From Pseudomonadota bacterium (GTDB taxonomy: Bacteria; Desulfobacterota; Syntrophia; Syntrophales; JADFWA01): a DNA stretch of 14,163 nucleotides. Position 1 is the first letter of the stretch. Each line of letters starts with the position of its first letter. Positions 8,194-13,509 of this stretch are shown here, one piece after another. The translations under genes were made by a program, and so were the position numbers. The stretch lies in NCBI GenBank assembly GCA_030610915.1, contig JAUWQS010000010.1:1-14163 (forward strand), in the 5' to 3' direction. The notes beneath the pieces were generated by a model that was not told where the DNA came from, did no database searches, and saw only the letters and a program-made list of their open reading frames with translations.

Positions 8194-8292
8194 GAATTTT
8201 TCACGAATGTGGGAGTTTACAGTAAGTTAGCTGTTGTAGGTGGTAAAGACAGGATATATTTTGTCGATTTTATTCGTAAACTTATGATGTAG
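8194..8292 (+). pseudogene. Possible short coding remnant before the regulator gene
   Basis: Between the IS end and the regulator gene one frame stays open from 8194 and ends at TAG 8290-8292. With a GTG start at 8209 it would read GVYSKLAVVGGKDRIYFVDF followed by IRKLMM. The composition looks protein-like and the stop is 12 bases before the next ATG, so this may be the tail of a gene cut by the IS, or a small leader gene. I do not recognise it, and it could be chance. Confidence 0.25.
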
Positions 8293-8304
8293 ACCGGGGG
8301 TAGC

Positions 8305-9786
8305 ATGAAAAACATCAAGGCGCTGATTGTGGAGGATAACGATCTCATCAGGGAAAGTCTGAGTGAGAGGTTGAGGGATTGTGGATATGGTATTGACGCT
8401 GTTGCAGATGGCAGAGATGCTATGGGTGTCTTTGCTGCTGATGGATATGATGTTGTGATAACCGCTCTGGAACTGCCGAATATTGACGGGATAAAGCTTC
8501 TGAAGCACATAAAAAAGGTGGACCCCGGATGCGTTGTTATTGTGGTTACAGCCTCAGGGACTGTTGATAAGGTCGTTGAGGTGATGAGGGCAGGAGCCTT
8601 CGATTGTATGATGAAACCTGTGGATATTGATCGCCTTAAATTGACAATGGATAATGCTCTGTCCTGCGCGAATCCCCCGAAAGAGAGTGACAACCCGGAA
8701 AAGAATTTGAGGAGAAGGCATGAGTTTGCCGGAACAGCAGACTATAATAGTAATAGGATAATGAAAGTCGTTGACACTGCTGACAGAACAGTCCCGAAGA
8801 TGCGTTCGGCAAGAAGATATGACTTTGCCCGGATAATCGGTCGTAGTGATGGCATTAAGAAAGTTTTTAAAACAATTGAGAAAGTGGCATCTACGGACAG
8901 CACTGTGATTATATATGGCGAGACTGGGACGGGCAAAGAACTGGTTGCCTCGGCAATACATTTCAACAGTGACAGACGCGACTATCCCCTGATTCCGGTT
9001 AACTGCGGGGCGATCCCGGAGGAGCTGCTGGAGAGTGAATTGTTCGGTCATGAGAAAGGCGCCTTTACCGGCGCCATACGAAGCAGGGTAGGGCGATTTG
9101 AATTGTCTCAGGGGGGGACGATATTTCTTGATGAGATAGGAGATATGAGCCCTGCGCTTCAGGTAAAGCTGCTTCGGGTGATACAGGAAAGGAAGTTTGA
9201 GAGAATAGGGGGTGTGAAAACCATACATGTGGATACAAGGATTATTACCGCAACAAATCAGGATCTGGAAAAGGCCGTATCTGAAAAGAGATTCAGGGAA
9301 GACCTTTTTTATCGAATTAATGTTATACCGGTTCATCTTCCCCCGCTCAGAAAAAGAAAGGTGGATATACCTGTTCTGGCAAGTCTTTTTCTGAATAAAT
9401 TTAACAGGTTAAAGAAGAGAAGTGTTGAGGGGATAGATCAGGAAGCGATGAACTGTCTAATGGAATATCGATGGCCGGGCAATGTAAGAGAGTTGGAAAA
9501 CCTGATCGAAAGGTTCGTTGTAATGAAAGGGGAAGGAAGCATAGGGATGGAAGATCTCCCCGAAAAGATGCGCAATCTAAAAGGTAAAGGTAAGTTCATT
9601 GAACAGATTAATATACCCGAGAATGGCTTAAACTTTGACTTCGTGGTCAATAATTTTGAGAGAGATCTACTCTTGAAAGCCATGAACAGGACTAATGGGG
9701 TTAAAAGCAGGGCGGCAAACCTGTTGAGTCTGAACAGGACAACCTTTGTCGAAAAATTGAAGAGGCTGAATAATGTAGGAGTGTGA
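8305..9786 (+). CDS. Sigma-54-dependent response regulator, NtrC/FlrC type, with atypical receiver
   Basis: Such activators use ATP hydrolysis to open promoters bound by sigma-54 RNA polymerase; relatives FlrC/FleR switch on flagellar genes. The protein has 493 residues. The receiver (about 1-120) keeps E10-D11, T82 and K104, but the phosphoacceptor position is Ala54 (GCT at 8464-8466) in VVITALELP. A linker of about 50 residues follows. The AAA+ domain has Walker A GETGTGKE (205-212), the sigma-54 contact loop GAFTGA (252-257), Walker B with D276-E277 in IFLDEIG, and WPGNVREL. A Fis-type helix-turn-helix ends the protein (about 450-490, NGVKSRAANLLSLNRTTF). GGGGG lies 5-9 nt before the ATG. 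Activity is probably independent of direct phosphorylation; FleQ and FlrA also have degenerate receivers, but FleQ's LFRS motif is not seen here. Flagellar targets are inferred from context. Confidence 0.9.
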   Translation: MKNIKALIVEDNDLIRESLSERLRDCGYGIDAVADGRDAMGVFAADGYDVVITALELPNIDGIKLLKHIKKVDPGCVVIVVTASGTVDKVVEVMRAGAFDCMMKPVDIDRLKLTMDNALSCANPPKESDNPEKNLRRRHEFAGTADYNSNRIMKVVDTADRTVPKMRSARRYDFARIIGRSDGIKKVFKTIEKVASTDSTVIIYGETGTGKELVASAIHFNSDRRDYPLIPVNCGAIPEELLESELFGHEKGAFTGAIRSRVGRFELSQGGTIFLDEIGDMSPALQVKLLRVIQERKFERIGGVKTIHVDTRIITATNQDLEKAVSEKRFREDLFYRINVIPVHLPPLRKRKVDIPVLASLFLNKFNRLKKRSVEGIDQEAMNCLMEYRWPGNVRELENLIERFVVMKGEGSIGMEDLPEKMRNLKGKGKFIEQINIPENGLNFDFVVNNFERDLLLKAMNRTNGVKSRAANLLSLNRTTFVEKLKRLNNVGV

Positions 9787-9794
9787 GTATTCCT

Positions 9795-9820
9795 TTCGAG
9801 GTATAAATACCCATCTCGAA
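9795..9820 (+). terminator. Possible hairpin after the regulator gene
   Basis: TTCGAG (9795-9800) pairs with CTCGAA (9815-9820), with an inner GGTA/TACC pairing. It starts 9 bases after the TGA. There is no T-run after it, so intrinsic termination is doubtful. Confidence 0.3.
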
Positions 9821-9832
9821 TAAAACCACCTT

Positions 9833-9887
9833 GTAACTACTCAGGTTCACGGTTGATAACTTTTAACCATTGGTAACTACTCAGGTT
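9833..9887. repeat. 15-bp direct repeat carrying the module-end motif
   Basis: GTAACTACTCAGGTT occurs at 9833-9847 and again at 9873-9887, 40 bp apart. Each copy begins with the GTAAYNNYTCA motif that bounds other repeat modules in the window. Confidence 0.8.
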
Positions 9888-9890
9888 AAT

Positions 9891-10025
9891 AGACTGAAGG
9901 CTGAAGGCTGTTAGGAAAAGCGGGAATACGGCACACTTTGAGGTCATGTTTGATGCAAAAATCTGCTGTTTCTCCGCCAAAGTACGGCAATCGCGTTCTT
10001 CCGGTCCCTTCAGCCTTCAGCCTAC
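9891..10025. repeat. GGCTGAAG-type palindrome after the regulator gene
   Basis: CTGAAGGCTGAAGG (9894-9907) pairs with the complement of CCTTCAGCCTTCAG (10007-10020). The interior of about 90 bp is not shared with the other copies. The whole lies inside a larger segment bounded by GTAACTACTCA (9873-9883) and TGAATAGTTAC (10096-10106). Confidence 0.8.
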
Positions 10026-10124
10026 CCACCTGTATAGTCACGTGATTTCTTTGAATTTAAAAACCTATCTGCGTTCATCTGTGTGAATCTGTGGCTGAAT
10101 AGTTACACCACCTTAAGATACTTG

Positions 10125-10389
10125 GTATCAGCTCAATAAATAGGGGGATTACATTTTTAAAGTGTTGGTCTCGATCCACGGTAAGCCTTTACTGAATATT
10201 GAAATTAGAAATTAGAAACTCGGCCTTCATATTTTTGTACGACTCGACTGAGCTCACGCCGAAGCCTGTCAACTCGTAAATTCGTTTCATCTCTTCCAAA
10301 TTTCTAATTTCCAATTTCAAGCCGTGAATGGCTAAGATTTACAATCACTTTTACATACCGGAGTTTGCCCCTATTTATTGAGCTATTAC
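10125..10389. repeat. MITE-like element 2 (inverted ends, 265 bp)
   Basis: The left end 10125-10146 (GTATCAG then CTCAATAAATAGGGG) matches the complement of the right end 10368-10389 at 20 of 22 positions. Its interior contains a separate module with its own inverted ends (10201-10318). The right end is identical over 22 bases to the right end of element 3. Confidence 0.85.
10201..10318. repeat. 118-bp module nested in element 2, related to the four-helix-bundle gene's 3' end
   Basis: The ends are GAAATTAGAAATTAGAAA (10201-10218) and AAATTTCTAATTTCCAATTTC-like sequence (10298-10318), in inverted orientation. The first 41 bases match 4518-4558 at about 36 positions. The minus strand has a 33-codon frame (10290-10189) containing IYELT and SYKNMK, which might be a decayed four-helix-bundle gene; I do not call it as a gene. 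Confidence 0.7.
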
Positions 10390-10485
10390 GATACTTGTAA
10401 CCGTTCACCGCTGCCAAAAACCGTCAAATATTTGGCTAAAATGTTAACTGGTTGACGGTTAAGTATCTATCATCTGTCAATCGAG

Positions 10486-10733
10486 TTAGGTTGTTTAGGC
10501 TGAAGGCTGTTAGGGCTGAAGGAATATTAATCATAACTACCCTCCACCTTCTACCTTCGTAACTTCTCAATAAATCCGGGTAGGGGAGGTTTTAACCTCC
10601 CAATGTGGGCGACTAAAGTCGCCCCTACCCCTATTTATTGAGCTATTACCGCTGAACCGTGAACCCTTTTTTGTTTCCGGCTTAGGTTGTTTTTCCTTCA
10701 GCCTTCAGCCTTCAGCCTTCAGCCTAAACAACC
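10486..10733. repeat. GGCTGAAG-type palindrome split by element 3
   Basis: The left arm TTAGGTTGTTTAGGCTGAAGG (10485-10505) and the right arm 10695-10733, with four CCTTCAG units then CCTAAACAACC, are the two halves of one palindrome. The halves are 190 bases apart because element 3 (10559-10649) and some TGAACC-rich sequence lie between them. Confidence 0.75.
10559..10649. repeat. MITE-like element 3 (inverted ends, 91 bp)
   Basis: The left end 10559-10580 (GTAACTTCTCAATAAAT...) matches the complement of the right end 10628-10649 at about 17 of 22 positions. The interior is two hairpins, GGAGGTTTTAACCTCC (10585-10600) and GGGCGACTAAAGTCGCCC (10607-10624). It has no coding capacity. Confidence 0.8.
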
Positions 10734-10756
10734 TGAACGGCCTGAGCAGTTACATC

Positions 10757-10772
10757 TGGTATATAATTTGCT
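10757..10772 (+). promoter_or_regulatory. Candidate sigma-54 promoter of the SPOR-TPR gene
   Basis: TGGTATATAATTTGCT has GG and GC exactly 10 bases apart, with TGG and TTGCT in the -24 and -12 positions. It lies 41 bases before the ATG at 10814, immediately after the last repeat module. The -24 box lacks the preferred CAC. A sigma-54 activator gene lies just upstream. Confidence 0.55.
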
Positions 10773-10813
10773 TTGCTCAGTAGCGACGATGCCCTCATTT
10801 TCAAGGAGTTGGT

Positions 10814-13426
10814 ATGAAGAAGGCCTTTATCTTGTTCGTTTTGTTGGTATTTTTGGTTTGCATCTTCGATCCGGGATATTGCGCTGAATATTACGGTATC
10901 CAGATTGCCTCTTTTAAGAGTCGCAGCTTGGCATGCGAGAATGTGAGATCACTGATTACTAAAGGGTACGATTGCTATTACAGGAGGGTCAGTGTTTCCG
11001 GCAAAGGGCAGTGGTACGTGGTTTACGTGGGCAAATACAGGGACAGGGGCGAGGCGTTAAGAGATGGAAGAGTTATGAAGAAAGAGGGGGCGCTTGACAA
11101 TATCATAATCAGGGTTGTTCCAACTGAGACCGCAACTGCCTCGGTGATAAAGAGGGACCGGAGAAGCTCCGCCGAGCCTCCATCCCAGGACAAGATGAGG
11201 GATAAGACGAATAATACTACTAATGATAAGATGAAAAACAACTCCGCAAAGGCCGGCAATCTCAGAAAGGAGAATATATCTGATCCCGCGCCCGATGTAT
11301 ATCGGCAGGAAGTCAAAAAAGATGAACCCCCATCCCTTGCTGTCACAGCGAAGTCTGAAAATCCCCACTTGCCCCCCTTTGTTAAAGGGGGGAATGATAA
11401 GGTGCCCCCCCTTGAAAAACTGAGGAATGATAAGTCGCCCGCCTTTGATAAAGGGGGGATGGGGGAATTTTCAGATAAAGGACATCCGGAGAACAGTATA
11501 TATCTCAGCGCCATGAATGATTTTGAAACGGGAAGATATAAGAAAGCCCTGGGCAAGTTTGAAGAGATACTCCGGCAGGACCAATTAGGCCCGGACAGGA
11601 AGGAAGAGGTGTTAAGAAATCTTGCTCACTGTCATTATTTTCTTGGAGAAATGGGGAGCGCCGGTGATCTCCGCAACGCTGTCGATTATTATAAGATTAT
11701 TGTCCGGGACTATTCGTCTAATAAAGAGAATGCGACGGCGCTTTACAGGCTTGCCGGGAGCTATATCAATTTAAAATTCTGGCATGAAGCGATGGGAACG
11801 CTTGAGACCCTCTGTTCGAAATACCCCGAATCTTCCTACATCCCCGATTCTGTCTTTGAAATGGGGGAAATATTATACAGGATGCAAAGATTCGACGGGG
11901 CGATTGAGAAATTTAAGAAATATTTAAGGAATTTTCCCAATGAAAAATATGCAAAAAGGGCGTTTTTCAACATAGGAGACTGTTATTCCCAAATGAAACA
12001 ATTTGATAGCGCGCAGGTCTGGTACGGCGATGCATTGGAAAAATGGCTGGGTCTGGAGAATGTTCCCAAAGATTACCTCTTGAAATTAGGGCATCGCTAT
12101 TTCCAGGCAGGAAGCTACGATAATGCCGTGGATGCCTTTTTTGTTTATATGAACCTCTTCCCTGATGACGAGCAGGACAGGAATGTCCTTTATGCCATTG
12201 CCCGCTCTTTTGTGGAGATGGACCAGTTTTTCCCGGCCCTTATGATGCTTGGCCGGTTGCTTGAAAAATATCCCGGAAGCCGGGAGGCCATGGAAGGCGC
12301 TGTCATAATGGCCAATATCGGGGTAAAAGAGCCGGGGATAAAGGCGCCTGTCTTTATGAATGTGAAAGGGATGAATAATTACCTGGATCCGTTAAAAACG
12401 TATGATGATATACTGGCGAAGTTTCCTTTAAACGAGATGACGGAAGGTCTTTTGTATCAGAAGGGATATGCCCTCTGGAAGAATAAGAGATACAAGGATT
12501 CCTTTGACGTTTACACACTCTTATTAAGGCAGTTTCCCGATGGAAAGTATGGGGTGATGACCAAAAAGAATCTCGTGTTAATTGCTGATTTTCTCGTCGA
12601 TGAATATTATTCAAAGGGGGACTATGTCGCCGTTTCAGATATATATTTCAAGGTGTTTGAAGGCGGCGCTGTTGAATGTGGCAATTTCAAGACAGGCCTT
12701 AAGATTGGGAACAGCCTCGAAGAGCTAACTCTTCGTGATGATGCCATGGGGGTTTATAGGAAACTTGTCGGAAATTGCAGGGATGAGAACGATAAAATCC
12801 GCGTGATACTTGCGATGGCAAGGATTGATTACAAAAAAGGAGATTATAAAGAGGCTGAGAAGAGGCTGAGATCGACGCTGTTAAAGAGATCGCCGGAAGT
12901 AGATCCCGGGATGTTAATGCGCGCAAAAAGGATAACAGGAGATATTTATTATAAAAGGGGGGGCTTTGAAAAGGCCGCTTCCGTTTATTCTAATGTCCTT
13001 GGCTCTGATGGCGCTGTAATTTATCGGGATTATGCGGATACACTCATGGAGATGAATTTATATTCATCTGCGGCAGTCAATTACCGGAAGGCAGTGGAGA
13101 AATATGACAAAAGTGATAAAGAAGGCGCCGATAATGTTATTGTTGACTCTTACGCAGGTCTTGGAAATTGTTATTATAGAGATGGAAAGTATGAGCAGGC
13201 GGTTACAATGTACAAAAAATCTCTAAGCGAGGGCGGGCAGAATCTTTGGGCTTTATATCATATGGGGATAGGGTATTTTAAATCGGAAAATATTCCGATG
13301 GCGGAAAAGACATTTACCGAGTTGAAAGAGAAAGGCGGCGAAAGTTTCTGGTCGTATGTTGTGGACTATTTTATGGATGATAACAACTGGACTGAAAGGT
13401 ATAGAGAATACTTAGCTGAAAGCTGA
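10814..13426 (+). CDS. Secreted SPOR-domain and TPR-repeat protein
   Basis: The protein has 870 residues; AAGGAG lies 5 nt before the ATG. Residues 1-23 form a signal peptide (MKK then a hydrophobic stretch, likely cut after GYCA), with no clear lipobox, so it acts in the periplasm or beyond. Residues about 24-103 resemble a SPOR domain (YGIQIASFKS...WYVVYVGKYRDRGEA), which in known cases binds denuded peptidoglycan. Residues about 105-225 are a polar, disordered linker containing a repeat-derived 33-residue stretch (187-219). From about 230 to the end run many TPR units (for example GAIEKFKKYLRNFPNEKYAKRAFFNIGDCY), typical of protein-interaction scaffolds. The exact function is unknown; a role in envelope or flagellar assembly is suggested by the neighbouring sigma-54 activator and kinase genes and by the candidate sigma-54 promoter. 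Confidence 0.85.
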   Translation: MKKAFILFVLLVFLVCIFDPGYCAEYYGIQIASFKSRSLACENVRSLITKGYDCYYRRVSVSGKGQWYVVYVGKYRDRGEALRDGRVMKKEGALDNIIIRVVPTETATASVIKRDRRSSAEPPSQDKMRDKTNNTTNDKMKNNSAKAGNLRKENISDPAPDVYRQEVKKDEPPSLAVTAKSENPHLPPFVKGGNDKVPPLEKLRNDKSPAFDKGGMGEFSDKGHPENSIYLSAMNDFETGRYKKALGKFEEILRQDQLGPDRKEEVLRNLAHCHYFLGEMGSAGDLRNAVDYYKIIVRDYSSNKENATALYRLAGSYINLKFWHEAMGTLETLCSKYPESSYIPDSVFEMGEILYRMQRFDGAIEKFKKYLRNFPNEKYAKRAFFNIGDCYSQMKQFDSAQVWYGDALEKWLGLENVPKDYLLKLGHRYFQAGSYDNAVDAFFVYMNLFPDDEQDRNVLYAIARSFVEMDQFFPALMMLGRLLEKYPGSREAMEGAVIMANIGVKEPGIKAPVFMNVKGMNNYLDPLKTYDDILAKFPLNEMTEGLLYQKGYALWKNKRYKDSFDVYTLLLRQFPDGKYGVMTKKNLVLIADFLVDEYYSKGDYVAVSDIYFKVFEGGAVECGNFKTGLKIGNSLEELTLRDDAMGVYRKLVGNCRDENDKIRVILAMARIDYKKGDYKEAEKRLRSTLLKRSPEVDPGMLMRAKRITGDIYYKRGGFEKAASVYSNVLGSDGAVIYRDYADTLMEMNLYSSAAVNYRKAVEKYDKSDKEGADNVIVDSYAGLGNCYYRDGKYEQAVTMYKKSLSEGGQNLWALYHMGIGYFKSENIPMAEKTFTELKEKGGESFWSYVVDYFMDDNNWTERYREYLAES
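11371..11469. repeat. Three 33-bp tandem units inside the SPOR-TPR coding sequence
   Basis: Units 11371-11403, 11404-11436 and 11437-11469 each begin GCCC and encode PPFVKGGNDKV, PPLEKLRNDKS and PAFDKGGMGEF. Units 1 and 3 contain hairpins of CCCCCCTTT/AAAGGGGGG type, and the outer flanks (GAAAATCCCC and GGGGGAATTTTC) are also complementary. It looks like a dispersed C/G-run palindrome that settled in frame. Confidence 0.8.
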
Positions 13427-13429
13427 AAA

Positions 13430-13506
13430 GGGTTCAAAGGTTCAAAGGTTCAGCGGTTAAAGGCTATTGACCCTGAACCCTGAACCCTGAACCCTGAACC
13501 GTGAAC
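13430..13506. repeat. Short tandem and inverted repeats between the SPOR-TPR gene and kinase genes
   Basis: Three GGTTCAAA-like units (13431-13453) are followed by four perfect CCCTGAA units (13471-13498). The two blocks are complementary, so the transcript could form a long hairpin. The array runs up to the kinase start, and a possible GTG start (13501) lies in its last unit. Confidence 0.85.
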
Positions 13507-13509
13507 ATT

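Larger units (their letters stand above)
6285..8196 (+). mobile_element. IS1634-like insertion sequence
   Basis: The limits are set by ATTACGTCTAAGAA at 6285-6298 and ATTACGTCTGAGAA at 8183-8196, which bracket the transposase gene. These are direct repeats, not the inverted ends expected of an IS4-superfamily element, so the true ends may lie elsewhere. I could not find convincing terminal inverted repeats or a target-site duplication by eye. The element separates the pilZ region from the sigma-54 regulator. Confidence 0.7.
9787..10813. other. One kilobase without a gene: nested repeat cluster
   Basis: No credible gene. In order it holds a small hairpin (9795-9820), a 15-bp direct repeat, a GGCTGAAG-type palindrome, a TCTGTGTGAATCTGTGG segment (about 10078-10094), MITE-like element 2 with a nested 118-bp module, a second GGCTGAAG-type palindrome interrupted by MITE-like element 3, and finally a candidate sigma-54 promoter for the SPOR-TPR gene. 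Confidence 0.8.

Noticed and set aside
8554..9336. 260-codon minus-strand ORF
   Set aside because: It lies wholly inside the sigma-54 regulator, whose motifs are unambiguous; the antisense frame has no recognisable domain.
9910..10010. Open minus-strand frame inside the 9891-10025 palindrome
   Set aside because: No start with a ribosome-binding site, no recognisable domain, and it runs into repeat-derived sequence at both ends.
10189..10290. 33-codon minus-strand frame with IYELT and SYKNMK
   Set aside because: Too short and lying entirely within a repeat module. It may be a decayed four-helix-bundle gene, but the evidence is too thin for a call.
9891..10733. CRISPR array, because of repeated CTTCAGCC units
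   Set aside because: The units are 7-8 bp, directly tandem without regular spacers, and arranged as inverted arms; no cas gene is present.
10397..10753. Integron attC array, because of repeated short boundary motifs and hairpins
   Set aside because: The motif GTAAYNNYTCA does not match attC core sites (GTTRRRY and its complement), no integrase is present, and the segments carry no gene cassettes.
10687..10887. A 66-codon plus-strand ORF starting in the CTTCAGCC repeats
   Set aside because: Its N-terminus is translated repeat (LQPSAFSLQ) and it overlaps the start of the SPOR-TPR gene, which has a good ribosome-binding site and signal peptide.
11023..11556. 177-codon minus-strand ORF
   Set aside because: It is antisense to the SPOR-TPR gene and kept open by the palindromic C/G-run repeats.
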